Source of the DNA: AM-2324 sp042091035
Lineage (GTDB): Bacteria > Bacteroidota > Bacteroidia > Chitinophagales > Saprospiraceae
Length of the DNA: 51,511 nt
Direction of reading: 5' to 3'
NCBI GenBank assembly: GCA_042091035.1
Contig: JBELIG010000004.1
Location: 1 to 51,511, forward strand
Shown piece by piece: positions 27,212 to 36,336 of this stretch; position 1 is the stretch's first letter; each line of letters begins with the position of its first letter. The notes under the pieces were generated by a model. That model was not told where the DNA came from. It did no database searches and was given only the letters and a program-made list of their open reading frames with translations. Both the position numbers and the translations under genes were made by a program.

Positions 27212-28450
27212 ATGAGCATAGTTGAAATGAAAGTCCCTGTAATCGGGGAATCAATTACTGAAGTTACCCTTTCACAATGGTTAAAAGAGGAGGGCGAGTA
27301 TGTTGAATTGGATGAGCCGATCTGTGAGTTCGAATCAGACAAAGCAACACTTGAATTCCCTGCAGAAGCTGCAGGTATTTTAAGATACGTTGCTGCGGAA
27401 GGAGACGACCTTGAAATCGGAGCACTTGTGGCTAAGATTGAAGCTACAGCTGAAAAACCTGCAGCTAAGGCGGAAACCAAAGAAACAGAAAAAGCGGAGG
27501 AAGCTGTTGTAGAAACTCCTGCAGTACAAACAGCAAACTATGCGACAGGACATCCATCTCCTGCAGCTGGAAAGATTTTGTCTGAAGCTAATATCGACCC
27601 AGCAGCTGTCAATGGAACAGGCAAAGATGGTCGAATAACAAAGGCAGATGCAGAAAAAGCAGTAGCTAATAAGCCTGCAAGTTCAGCTCCAGTTCCTGCT
27701 CCTAAAAAAGAAACTACAGAGGCACCTGCTGCTAAACCAGTAGCATTTGCACGTACAGAGAATAGAAAGAAAATGAGTCGTATGCGTCGAACCATCGCTA
27801 AGCGATTGGTTTCGGCAAAAAACAATACGGCAATGCTAACCACCTTCAACGAGGTAGACCTTAGCGAAATCATGAAGCTTCGTAAGAAGTATCAAGATAA
27901 GTTTGTAGAGAAGAATGGTATCAAATTAGGATTTATGTCCTTGTTTGCCAAAGCTTGTGCAAAAGTATTGATGGAAATGCCTGATGTGAATGCACAAATC
28001 GATGGTAATGAAATCATTTACCACGATTATGCAGATATCTCATTTGCAATCTCAACACCTACAGGACTTGTTGTTCCGCCGATCAGAAACATTGAATCTA
28101 AAACCTTTGCAGATGTTGAAAAGCAACTGAAAGCTTTGGCTGGTAAAGCTCGAGCGGGTTCACTGACACTGGAAGAAATGTCTGGTGGTACATTTACAAT
28201 CACCAACGGTGGCGTATTTGGGTCTATGATGAGTACACCAATCATCAATGAACCACAATCAGCAATCCTTGGTATGCATACGATCAAAGAAAGACCGGTT
28301 GCAGTAAATGGCGAAGTAGTTATACGACCAATGATGTACCTAGCATTGTCTTATGATCACAGAGTCATCGACGGAAGCACATCTGTTACCTTCCTTGTAA
28401 AAGTGAAAGAATTACTAGAAGATCCTATAACTTTGTTCATGGATTTATAA
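27212..28450 (+). CDS. odhB: Dihydrolipoyl succinyltransferase (2-oxoglutarate dehydrogenase E2)
   Basis: E2 core of the 2-oxoglutarate dehydrogenase complex in the TCA cycle: takes succinyl groups from E1 on a lipoyl arm and passes them to CoA. Residues 1-75 form the lipoyl domain, with the lipoylated Lys in ESDKATLEFPA. An Ala/Glu/Pro-rich linker follows, then the E3/E1-binding domain (SPAAGKILSEANIDPAAVNG, then GRITKADAE) and the catalytic domain ending SYDHRVIDGS, which carries the active-site His and Asp. The ATG at 27212 (MSIVEMKVPV) fits other E2 proteins; an upstream in-frame start would add 20 unlike residues. The E1 gene (odhA/sucA) is not adjacent in this window. A strong bidirectional terminator follows. 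Confidence 0.95.
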   Translation: MSIVEMKVPVIGESITEVTLSQWLKEEGEYVELDEPICEFESDKATLEFPAEAAGILRYVAAEGDDLEIGALVAKIEATAEKPAAKAETKETEKAEEAVVETPAVQTANYATGHPSPAAGKILSEANIDPAAVNGTGKDGRITKADAEKAVANKPASSAPVPAPKKETTEAPAAKPVAFARTENRKKMSRMRRTIAKRLVSAKNNTAMLTTFNEVDLSEIMKLRKKYQDKFVEKNGIKLGFMSLFAKACAKVLMEMPDVNAQIDGNEIIYHDYADISFAISTPTGLVVPPIRNIESKTFADVEKQLKALAGKARAGSLTLEEMSGGTFTITNGGVFGSMMSTPIINEPQSAILGMHTIKERPVAVNGEVVIRPMMYLALSYDHRVIDGSTSVTFLVKVKELLEDPITLFMDL

Positions 28451-28452
28451 AT

Positions 28453-28489
28453 AAAAAAGCCCCAGCCAATATTGACTGGGGCTTTTTTT
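28453..28489. terminator. Bidirectional terminator between odhB and moxR
   Basis: AAAAAAGCCCCAG is paired with CTGGGGCTTTTTT around a ten-base spacer. It lies two bases after the odhB stop and 12 bases from the stop of the convergent moxR gene, and has A- and T-runs on both sides. Confidence 0.92.
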
Positions 28490-28500
28490 ATATAGCTTTT

Positions 28501-29469
28501 TTAGAATAAACTTTCGATAACTTGTTCTTCTGTAACCCCTTCAGCTTCGGCCTGGAAGTTGCGAACAATCCTGTGGCGAAGTACATACTTAGCTACTGCT
28601 TGTACATCAGAAATATCTGGAGAATACTTACCTCGAATGGCTGCATGACATTTTGCACCGATTACTAGATATTGTGAGGCCCTAGGACCTGCTCCCCAAC
28701 TGATATACTTGTTGACCATATCTGTAGCTCGGTCAGTGCCTGGCCTTGTTTTTACTACCAGACCAACAGCATACTCCATTACATTATCAGAAACAGGAAT
28801 CTTTCGAACCAACTGCTGATAGAACATAATTTGTTCTGCGGTAAGCACATTACTTGTTTTCTCTTTAACGACACCTGTCGTTCCCTTTACAACCTGAATC
28901 TCTTCCTCATAACTTGGATAATCCAAAGGAATATTAAACATAAAACGATCCAACTGTGCCTCTGGCAAAGGATAAGTACCTTCCTGTTCTATTGGGTTCT
29001 GAGTTGCCAATACGAAGAACGGAGATGGAAGAATATGTCTAGTACCAGAAACCGTAACACTACGCTCTTGCATTGCTTCAAGCAAAGCTGCCTGCGTTTT
29101 AGGAGGAGTACGGTTAATCTCATCCGCAAGAACGATATTAGCAAATACTGGTCCTTTATTAAACTTGAACTGCCTGTCATCCCCAAGTACCTCAGATCCC
29201 ATTATGTCCGAAGGCATAAGGTCTGGTGTAAATTGAATACGCTTAAAATCAAGGTCGAGTACTTCAGATATAGTACTTACGAGAAGTGTCTTCGCTAATC
29301 CGGGCACACCCACCAAAAGACTATGTCCATTACTGAATAAAGAAATGATAACGGCCTCTACGACTTGCTCCTGTCCAATGATCTTTTTTCCAATCTCTTG
29401 CTTCAATCTCTGAAAATCACTGGCTAATCCATCGATAGCAGCAGCGTCATTTTTGTATGTTGTCTCCAT
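28501..29469 (-). CDS. MoxR-family AAA+ ATPase
   Basis: Chaperone-type AAA+ ATPase of 322 residues, the usual MoxR length. It shows Walker A GVPGLAKT, the conserved RIQFTPDLMPSDIMGSEVL segment, Walker B IVLADEINRTPPKTQAALLE and sensor/arginine-finger features (ATQNPIEQEGTYPLPEAQLD). MoxR proteins usually act with DUF58 and VWA-domain proteins in envelope stress or aerotolerance (Bat) clusters; none of these partners lie next to it here. The start is an ATG, 61 bases after the cysS stop on the same strand. It ends at a shared terminator. Confidence 0.93.
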   Translation of the reverse strand: METTYKNDAAAIDGLASDFQRLKQEIGKKIIGQEQVVEAVIISLFSNGHSLLVGVPGLAKTLLVSTISEVLDLDFKRIQFTPDLMPSDIMGSEVLGDDRQFKFNKGPVFANIVLADEINRTPPKTQAALLEAMQERSVTVSGTRHILPSPFFVLATQNPIEQEGTYPLPEAQLDRFMFNIPLDYPSYEEEIQVVKGTTGVVKEKTSNVLTAEQIMFYQQLVRKIPVSDNVMEYAVGLVVKTRPGTDRATDMVNKYISWGAGPRASQYLVIGAKCHAAIRGKYSPDISDVQAVAKYVLRHRIVRNFQAEAEGVTEEQVIESLF

Positions 29470-29531
29470 ATTAGGTTTACTTCTTTTAGCGTTGAAAATA
29501 CTTTCCTTGAACGAACTGGTTCAAAAAAAAT

Positions 29532-31040
29532 TTAGTTGTTAAGTAATTCCCAGTCTGCACCATCTTTACCGTCTTTGATCTGTACGCCTGCCTCTTTGAG
29601 ACTGTCACGGATCTTATCAGCGGTACCCCAATCTTTGTTTGTTCTTGCATCTTTGCGCATATCGATAACTAGGTTCATAACGCCATCCAGAACTTTGATT
29701 CCTTCTGATCCGCCTTCTTCCATTTGATCCATAAAGCCAAATATATCAAAAACAAATACTCTAAAACTATGTTTAAGACGCTCAAGAGTTTCTGCGCCAA
29801 TTTTATCTAATCCTATCTTACCCTCTTTAAATGAGTTGATTTTTGGTACGATCTCGAATAATCGAGCCAAAGCCTTTGGTGTATTGAAATCATCATTCAT
29901 CTCTGCAAAAGCAGCATCAATCATGCCATTGATTTCCTTATCCAAAGCTCCTTCCGTGGCATCCGTTTTCAAGTTCTGTAGAACTCTGTTACCATCCATC
30001 AAACGCTTAAATCCTTTCTCTGCAGCAAGCAAAGCGTCATCCGTAAGATCTAATGTACTTCGATAATGTGATTGAATCATAAAAAAGCGAATAACCATCG
30101 GGCTATAAGCCTTTGATATATGAGAACTGTCTCCTGTAAATAATTCCGTCGGTGTAATTGAGTTGCCATCACTCTTAGACATCTTCTTACCATTCATCAA
30201 TAGCATATTGGTATGCAACCAATATTTTGAAGGACTACATGAGCAAGCTCCAATATTCTGAGCAACCTCATTCTCATGGTGAGGGAATTTCAAATCATTT
30301 CCACCTCCATGTATATCAAAATGCTTGCCTAAGTACTTTGTACTCATTGCTGAACACTCCAAGTGCCATCCTGGAAAACCAACAGACCATGGAGAATTCC
30401 ATCGCATTAAGTGGTTCTCATCTGCCTTGATCCAGATCGCAAAGTCAGAAGGATTCTCCTTCTCGCTCTGCTTCTTTAAGCCTGTACGTGTTTCAGATAA
30501 AAGGTCTTCGATTTTTCTACCCGAAAGATCTCCATATCCTTTACCTTCCTCAACAAGCTTTTTTGTATTAAAATATACAGAGCCATTCTTCACATAAGCA
30601 TAACCGTTATCGATTATCTTCTGCACCATTTCAATTTGCTCGATTATGTGTCCAGTCGCTCTTGGCTCAATACTAGGACTTTTAGTATTGAATATACGCA
30701 TCATGTCATGAAACCCCTCTGTATATTTGTGGGCTACTTCCATAGGTTCGAGTTGCTCGAGCCTAGCGCGCTTTGCCATTTTATCTTCAGCACCTGTATC
30801 TGCATCTCCTTCTAGGTGACCAACATCCGTAATATTACGAACATATCTTACCTTAAAGCCCATGTTAAGCAAGTATCTATAAATGATATCAAAGCTTACA
30901 AAAGTCCTACAATTCCCTAAGTGTACATCACTGTATACTGTTGGTCCACAGACATACATTCCTACATAACCTTGAGTAATAGGTTCAAAAACCTCCTTCT
31001 CTCCCTTCATGCTGTTGTAAACATGCAAAGACTGTTCCAT
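29532..31040 (-). CDS. cysS: Cysteinyl-tRNA synthetase
   Basis: Charges tRNA-Cys; class I synthetase of 502 residues. The HIGH motif appears as HLGN in CGPTVYSDVHLGNCRTFVSF and the KMSKS loop as GKKMSKSDGNSIT. The zinc site residues are Cys in MYVCGPTVY, Cys in WHLECSAMS, and His/Glu in GGGNDLKFPHHENE. The C-terminal helical anticodon domain (about 350-500) is complete. The upstream gap holds an exact TACATTTG box on the minus strand. This suggests it has its own promoter despite following the mutL-rhomboid cluster. Confidence 0.97.
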   Translation of the reverse strand: MEQSLHVYNSMKGEKEVFEPITQGYVGMYVCGPTVYSDVHLGNCRTFVSFDIIYRYLLNMGFKVRYVRNITDVGHLEGDADTGAEDKMAKRARLEQLEPMEVAHKYTEGFHDMMRIFNTKSPSIEPRATGHIIEQIEMVQKIIDNGYAYVKNGSVYFNTKKLVEEGKGYGDLSGRKIEDLLSETRTGLKKQSEKENPSDFAIWIKADENHLMRWNSPWSVGFPGWHLECSAMSTKYLGKHFDIHGGGNDLKFPHHENEVAQNIGACSCSPSKYWLHTNMLLMNGKKMSKSDGNSITPTELFTGDSSHISKAYSPMVIRFFMIQSHYRSTLDLTDDALLAAEKGFKRLMDGNRVLQNLKTDATEGALDKEINGMIDAAFAEMNDDFNTPKALARLFEIVPKINSFKEGKIGLDKIGAETLERLKHSFRVFVFDIFGFMDQMEEGGSEGIKVLDGVMNLVIDMRKDARTNKDWGTADKIRDSLKEAGVQIKDGKDGADWELLNN

Positions 31041-31076
31041 GAATATGTGCTTTATGATATTAAAAATGAATAGTTA

Positions 31077-31084
31077 CAAATGTA
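31077..31084 (-). promoter_or_regulatory. Putative -7 box for cysS
   Basis: The minus strand reads TACATTTG, an exact TAnnTTTG match, 37 bases before the cysS ATG in the only intergenic gap (31041-31100) on that side. A TTG occurs upstream but at 13 bases, shorter than the preferred 17-19. Confidence 0.45.
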
Positions 31085-31100
31085 AACATAAACCATACAA

Positions 31101-32132
31101 TCATTCTACCTGTAACTTAGAAAAAATCGCAAAATGATCGGAAAAAGTCGGTTTTACCCGCTTATACGCCAATTGTTTCAATCCTTTGTCTGCTAAAATA
31201 TAATCAATTCGCAATGCAGGAATCACTCCAGCGTAACTTGTGCCTATCCCGGAGCCTCGTTCGACAAAGCCGTCATGTACCTTTTCGGAATCTAAGAGAT
31301 GTTTATACACATAAGACATAGGCTGATCATTAAAGTCTCCACAGATGATTACAGGATGGGGACAAGCATCAATATGTCTTCTCAAAAGCTTAACCTGTTC
31401 AGACCGAATTACTACAGCATGCTTATATCGAGATAAGATTTTTTTCATTAGAGTCTTGTCCGAAAATCTATTTTCGTTGACAACTACTTCTGCATCTGTT
31501 GAAATCTTGTTGGATTGAAAATGAACATTATACACTCTGTATATTGCTTCACCAACCTTAAGATCAAGATAAATACAACTATTAGACGTTTTACCAAAGT
31601 CTAATTCTCCCTTTCCAACAACAGCATACTTACTCAATATAACCGTATTGCCAAGATTACTAATCCAGCGTTTTTTCATACCTAAGAGCTCAGAAATAGT
31701 TTTCCAATCTCTATTTCCACCCTCCTGAAAACAGTAAATGTCAGCTGACAAGTCCTGGGCATTAAAATAATCTTTTATCGCTGTTGGTAATTTTTGTCTA
31801 GATTGGCTTAAACCTTTAAATGCTCGCACATTAAAGCTTAACACCTCGATTTGTGTCTTATCGCTATCAGAGTCTAAACTTCCCTTAAAAGAAAATACAC
31901 GCTCTACTGAAGACCATACAACAAAAAGGCAAAACAAAGAAAGTAGTCCGTACCACTTTTTCCTGTAGGACCACAAAATTGCTATGACAAGGTTGCCAAT
32001 TATCACGAAAGGCCAGAATAGGCCAAGGAAGGCTGCAGGCCAAAATTTTGCAGGATCTATAGAACTGAAAACATAGATGACAAGAGTAAATACAATCAAA
32101 CCCAGGTTCATCCAACGCAATAGCTTTTCCAT
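31101..32132 (-). CDS. Membrane-anchored endonuclease/exonuclease/phosphatase family protein
   Basis: A 343-residue protein with three N-terminal hydrophobic segments (about 8-28, 34-55 and 60-75) and a C-terminal EEP (DNase I/sphingomyelinase-like) hydrolase domain outside the membrane. Visible catalytic motifs are: VLSFNVRAFKG (Asn), YCFQEGGN (metal-binding Glu), VIICGDFNDQP (catalytic Asp and Asn), RIDYILAD and TFSDHFAIF (catalytic His). EEP enzymes hydrolyse phosphodiester bonds in nucleic acids, sphingolipids or inositol phosphates; the substrate here is not clear. The gene lies 9 bases after the rhomboid gene and appears to be the last of the mutL-rhomboid transcript, an arrangement common in Bacteroidota. 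Confidence 0.88.
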   Translation of the reverse strand: MEKLLRWMNLGLIVFTLVIYVFSSIDPAKFWPAAFLGLFWPFVIIGNLVIAILWSYRKKWYGLLSLFCLFVVWSSVERVFSFKGSLDSDSDKTQIEVLSFNVRAFKGLSQSRQKLPTAIKDYFNAQDLSADIYCFQEGGNRDWKTISELLGMKKRWISNLGNTVILSKYAVVGKGELDFGKTSNSCIYLDLKVGEAIYRVYNVHFQSNKISTDAEVVVNENRFSDKTLMKKILSRYKHAVVIRSEQVKLLRRHIDACPHPVIICGDFNDQPMSYVYKHLLDSEKVHDGFVERGSGIGTSYAGVIPALRIDYILADKGLKQLAYKRVKPTFSDHFAIFSKLQVE

Positions 32133-32141
32133 CGGTAAAAC

Positions 32142-33077
32142 TTAGGTATCTTTTTTGGACGCGATAAACAAGGTCTCTTTCTCCTCTTCCGTAAGCTTAT
32201 CATAGCCCTCAGCTTTGATTTTATCTAAAATACGGTCTACCTCATCTTGTAGATCAGCATCTGAATCAATATTTCCAGAACCTCGCTTTGCAGGCTTTTT
32301 AATCCCTGCTTTATTGTAAATAACTTTAGCCTTGAAAGACTCTTTACGCTTTTTTTCTTTGCTTGGAGCATTTAAATTATCAACCCAATTGATAATAGGT
32401 CTTGCAAGATCTAAACCTCGACTTTGCATCAAATAAATATACAACAAGCCAAAAGCTGCACCTCCAAGGTGACCAACACTTCCACCCCAATTACTACCGC
32501 CTTGAGCTACTGAGAATAGATCGATCAAAATAAAAGCAAGAACAATATATTTGAGTCGAACCTCACCCAAGAGAATCAACCTAATTTGAAAATCTGGTGC
32601 TACCATCCCGGCCGCTGCCACAACGCCCATTATCGCCCCCGATGCCCCAAGTGCAATTCCTCCCATGCCAACTAAGTTTGTTGCCAGCAAGTAGAATACT
32701 GCTGAACAAAGACCAGACATTAGGTACAAAGGGAAAACCCTAGAGTCGCCTAATAAATCGCCTGTGATCCTTCCTAGGAAGAACAAGATTAGCATATTGA
32801 AAAGAATGTGAAAAAAGCCTTGATGGAAAAACATATGCGTTACAAATACCCAAGGGTGCCGCAGATCAAAGATGAAATCAGCATTCAAGGCAACATATCT
32901 TTTTACTAACGCTTCTGATATAGCAGCATCGGGACTAACCGAAAGATTGAAAATCGAAATCCCTAAGAACACCAGAAAAAAGAATATGTATACAGCAACA
33001 TTCACTATGATAATCTTATCAAGTGAATTTCCTGTACGGATGTAATGTTCTATGTCCTTGTATATTGATTTAAACAT
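32142..33077 (-). CDS. Rhomboid-family intramembrane serine protease (long form)
   Basis: Six-helix rhomboid domain with a cytosolic tail, 311 residues. The catalytic dyad is Ser146 in GASGAIMG and His203 in GHLGGAAFG. The conserved HMFFHQGFFHILFNM loop and helix 2 provide the oxyanion and substrate-gating residues. The tail after residue about 235 is charged and ends with DADLQDEVDRILDKIKAEGY, a C-terminal extension (DUF6576-like) found on many Bacteroidota rhomboids. It is 6 bases downstream of a second, shorter rhomboid gene. Substrates are unknown. Confidence 0.93.
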   Translation of the reverse strand: MFKSIYKDIEHYIRTGNSLDKIIIVNVAVYIFFFLVFLGISIFNLSVSPDAAISEALVKRYVALNADFIFDLRHPWVFVTHMFFHQGFFHILFNMLILFFLGRITGDLLGDSRVFPLYLMSGLCSAVFYLLATNLVGMGGIALGASGAIMGVVAAAGMVAPDFQIRLILLGEVRLKYIVLAFILIDLFSVAQGGSNWGGSVGHLGGAAFGLLYIYLMQSRGLDLARPIINWVDNLNAPSKEKKRKESFKAKVIYNKAGIKKPAKRGSGNIDSDADLQDEVDRILDKIKAEGYDKLTEEEKETLFIASKKDT

Positions 33078-33083
33078 CTATTT

Positions 33084-33716
33084 TTAATTAAAACGCGATC
33101 CGTATTTTCTCCAGTATAATATAAGTAAGTATCCGAATAATGCGCCTCCTAAATGCGCAAAATGTGCTACACCGTCATTGGCATTACCAAGGCCCATAAA
33201 TAACTCTAAACCAGCATAGATAAGCACAAAATATTTTGCACGGATAGGAATAGGAGGGATTAAAAGCATGATTTGCATGTTTGGATACAAATAGGCGAAG
33301 GCCACAAGTACACCAAATACAGCTCCAGAGGCACCCCAAACTAAACCATAACTACTAGCACCAAAATATGTTACCTCAAAATACCAGACTACTAAATGAG
33401 TAAGCATAGCCCCAAACCCAGCAAATAAATAGAAGAAAAGAAACTTCTTCTCTCCCCAAACACGCTCAATGTGAGGGCCAAACATAAAGATGGCAAACAT
33501 GTTAAAAAACAAATGCGAAAAGTTGGAGTGCATGAACATATGCGTTACCAACTGATAAGGACGAAAAAAATCACTAAATGGGTACCATAAACCGAGTGCA
33601 GTTCTATTCCCAAACGGCTCAATCAGAAATACTTTATCAAAAAGTACCTGAGCACCAAAGAACATCAATAAATTAATGATCAAAAGATGAGATACGATTC
33701 TTGTTATTTTAGGCAT
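33084..33716 (-). CDS. Rhomboid-family intramembrane serine protease (short form)
   Basis: Compact rhomboid of 210 residues with six predicted membrane helices. The catalytic Ser130 is in WGASGAVFG and His188 in AHFAHLGGALFG. The family loop THMFMHSNFSHLFFNMFAIF is also intact, so the protease should be active. It has no tail, unlike its neighbour. The tandem of a short and a long rhomboid beside mutL is a recurring Bacteroidota arrangement. It starts 80 bases after the mutL stop. Confidence 0.93.
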   Translation of the reverse strand: MPKITRIVSHLLIINLLMFFGAQVLFDKVFLIEPFGNRTALGLWYPFSDFFRPYQLVTHMFMHSNFSHLFFNMFAIFMFGPHIERVWGEKKFLFFYLFAGFGAMLTHLVVWYFEVTYFGASSYGLVWGASGAVFGVLVAFAYLYPNMQIMLLIPPIPIRAKYFVLIYAGLELFMGLGNANDGVAHFAHLGGALFGYLLILYWRKYGSRFN

Positions 33717-33796
33717 GCCTTGAATTCATTTATTATAATTACCCCTTCCGAGTGAAAAGGTTTAAATTTTTGGACAAGTTTATCGAATTAAAAGAC

Positions 33797-35779
33797 CTAC
33801 ATAGGAATTTTACCAGATTCGAACAAAGCTGCAATCTCATCCATGTCAAAGGAGATCACACAGGTATTACCTCTTGGACTTTTAAAAGGCATGGAGCAAG
33901 CAAATAGCTGATCTACTAATCCTTTCATCTCCTCAATACTTAATCGCTTACCTTTTTTAATACTAGAAGAATAAGCCATTGAAATGGCGATATTCTCTCT
34001 GTACTCAACACTCAAATCTTGATTTTCCTTAAACTGATCTATTAGCCCGTGTACTAAATCTTCTTCATTAACAGCAGCATCCATATCTGCAGGAATACCA
34101 TGAATAACAAATGTATTGTTGCCCAGGTCGCTAATCTCAAAACCTAATAGATTGATTTCGTGTAGAATACTTTTCAAAACCTCAGCATCACCCTGGTTCA
34201 ACTCTATGGTCGTGGTAAACAACTTTTTCTGTATACTAAGCTCCTGCTCTTCCAATAAATCCAGATAGCGCTCAAACATGATACGTTCTGATGCCGCTTG
34301 TTGGTCAATAAGCATAAATCCAGATTTTGTCTGGCAACCTATATATCTACTGTGAAGCTGAAATAATTTTTTAGATTGATTTTCGTCTTTTGCAGGTGCA
34401 TCATCATTACTCGCTGAAGAGAGTGTTATTGGCTCCTGGTCTTGATCTTCTTCAGAATTTTCTGAGTCTGAAAATACCGAGGGCAGACTCAAAGGATCAT
34501 TAGCATCAAAACCAAAGTCTAACTCCTGATTCTCTGAGGATTGTTCACCCATAAATTCACTTCCTGCACCTGAAGGATTCACAACTGGCCCCTCATCGCC
34601 AAACAAGCCCTGATAAATCTTTTCCCAATTCTCTAAATTGTTCTCATCCCGCTCTGAAGTAAACTCATTAGCAATATGACTTTGATCTTTTTCCATAGAA
34701 TCTGGAAAATCTGTTGGAGCTTTGCTAGACGGCTGCCCGGCTTCAAAAGCAAAAGCACTGTCACGCTCAAAGTCTAAGGATGGAGTTATGCTGTTTTGAC
34801 CTAAAGCATGTCTAATTGATACTTTCATATAATTATAAACAAGCTTCTCGTCTTCAAATTTTATCTCCTGCTTTGTAGGGTGCACGTTAACATCGATATG
34901 CTGAGGATCGATATCTATGAAAATACAGTAAAATGGAAAGTATTCCTTTGGCAATAAATTATCATAAGCCGAAAGGATAGAATGATTTAGATAACTAGAC
35001 TTGATGAACCTATCATTTACAAAAATATACTGGTCTCCTCTCGATTTTTTTGAAAAATCAGGTTTACCAATAAATCCTGATATTTTTAAAATATCTGTTT
35101 CTTCACCTACTGGCACGAGTTTCCCATTGGAGGCAGCTCCAAATATCCCAACCAGTCTTTGTCTTAGATTACCACCTGTAAGATGGTACTGCTCTAAATT
35201 GTTGTGATGTAGAGAGAAAAAGACATCTGGATTAGCTATTGCTATCCTTAAAAACTCGTCAATAATGTGGCGCATTTCCACATTATTAGTTTTTAAAAAA
35301 TTTCGTCTTACGGGTACATTGTAAAAAAGGTTTTTAACCATTGTATTCGTACCCACCACACATTGACAAGGGTCTGTAGACTTCAATTCTGAACCTTCTA
35401 CCACAAGCTTGTTGCCAAGCTCATCTGCATGTCTTCTGGTTTTAAGTTCAACCTGTGCGACGGCAGCAATAGAGGCCATAGCCTCCCCTCTAAAACCCAT
35501 TGTTCTAATATATGACAGATCCTCCGTTTGTCTAATCTTAGAAGTTGCATGACGCTCAAATGCCATCCTTGCATCTGTAACAGACATACCACTTCCATTA
35601 TCAATAACCTGGATGAGGCTCTTTCCTGCATCTTTAATTATGACTTTAATACCCATAGCTCCCGCATCAATGGAATTCTCCATCAACTCCTTAACCACAG
35701 ACGCAGGACGCTGAACGACCTCTCCAGCAGCGATTTGGTTAATTATTGCATCCGGTAAAAGCTGTATCAAATCAGCCAT
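33797..35779 (-). CDS. mutL: DNA mismatch repair protein MutL
   Basis: Mismatch repair coordinator, 660 residues. The N-terminal GHKL ATPase is complete: IAAGEVVQRPASVVKELMEN (motif I), DNGSGM (motif II), RGEAMASIAAV (motif III) and VNVHPTKQEIKF. An acidic linker of about 110 residues follows, then the dimerisation domain. In many MutL proteins that domain carries an endonuclease motif DQHA(x)2E(x)4E. Here the same place reads DQQAASERIMFE (492-503), with Gln for His, and the zinc-site CPHGRP element reads SPRGNT. Endonuclease activity is therefore uncertain. A 112-residue membrane protein gene lies 24 bases upstream. Confidence 0.97.
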   Translation of the reverse strand: MADLIQLLPDAIINQIAAGEVVQRPASVVKELMENSIDAGAMGIKVIIKDAGKSLIQVIDNGSGMSVTDARMAFERHATSKIRQTEDLSYIRTMGFRGEAMASIAAVAQVELKTRRHADELGNKLVVEGSELKSTDPCQCVVGTNTMVKNLFYNVPVRRNFLKTNNVEMRHIIDEFLRIAIANPDVFFSLHHNNLEQYHLTGGNLRQRLVGIFGAASNGKLVPVGEETDILKISGFIGKPDFSKKSRGDQYIFVNDRFIKSSYLNHSILSAYDNLLPKEYFPFYCIFIDIDPQHIDVNVHPTKQEIKFEDEKLVYNYMKVSIRHALGQNSITPSLDFERDSAFAFEAGQPSSKAPTDFPDSMEKDQSHIANEFTSERDENNLENWEKIYQGLFGDEGPVVNPSGAGSEFMGEQSSENQELDFGFDANDPLSLPSVFSDSENSEEDQDQEPITLSSASNDDAPAKDENQSKKLFQLHSRYIGCQTKSGFMLIDQQAASERIMFERYLDLLEEQELSIQKKLFTTTIELNQGDAEVLKSILHEINLLGFEISDLGNNTFVIHGIPADMDAAVNEEDLVHGLIDQFKENQDLSVEYRENIAISMAYSSSIKKGKRLSIEEMKGLVDQLFACSMPFKSPRGNTCVISFDMDEIAALFESGKIPM

Positions 35780-35803
35780 ATATATTTTATATCGTTTAAA
35801 GCT

Positions 35804-36142
35804 TTAATTAAGCATTGTATTTGTTTCCATCATCTCCGTCAATTTCGGAAGATATTTTACCAATATAAGGTAAGTAATCAAAAGCAGAACTATTAAAAGC
35901 ACTAACATGCGCATAAAATATTTTCGCATCGCCTTTTGGCGAATCGTGCGCCTCAATTCACCGTCACCTCTACGCTTCATCTTGTAAGCCATTCTCTTTT
36001 TGAGTGACTCTGTGTCCGACCCTTGCATGCCTTCTAGCTCTTCGACACGTTTTAGAACGTCCTCTTTCACCGGATCATAATATCTGGTGTGTATATTAAA
36101 CTTCTGGTGCTGCGTTGATTTAAAAAAGTTGAATATTGCCAT
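35804..36142 (-). CDS. Small basic membrane protein upstream of mutL
   Basis: Unknown function, 112 residues. The N-terminal 75 residues are charged and helical, with several Lys/Arg clusters (KKRMAYKMKRRGDGELRR). A hydrophobic helix (MLVLLIVLLLITYLILV, about 79-95) and a short tail follow. Topology by charge is N-in. The gene has an ATG start 24 bases upstream of mutL and is likely co-transcribed. It resembles the 54-residue protein at 15534-15698 in layout (basic cytosolic part plus one helix) but shares no obvious sequence. Confidence 0.8.
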   Translation of the reverse strand: MAIFNFFKSTQHQKFNIHTRYYDPVKEDVLKRVEELEGMQGSDTESLKKRMAYKMKRRGDGELRRTIRQKAMRKYFMRMLVLLIVLLLITYLILVKYLPKLTEMMETNTMLN

Positions 36143-36336
36143 TTGATTCTAAATTTACATACTAGATGCAGAAATTAAAACTCTTGGTTGAAATTAATAC
36201 AAACTAGTTTTTCTCATTTCTCAGTTTAATCAGACAAAAGTCCGTAACTTCTCGATGTTTTACTATTCTACAATAAAAGTAGCGAAGTCAATTTTCGCTA
36301 TTATTTCATTAGATAAACTTAATTTATCTGTCATTT

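Noticed and set aside
32142..33716. Tandem rhomboid genes as a recent duplication
   Set aside because: The two proteins differ widely outside the catalytic motifs and the arrangement is common in Bacteroidota, so it is old and not a local event.
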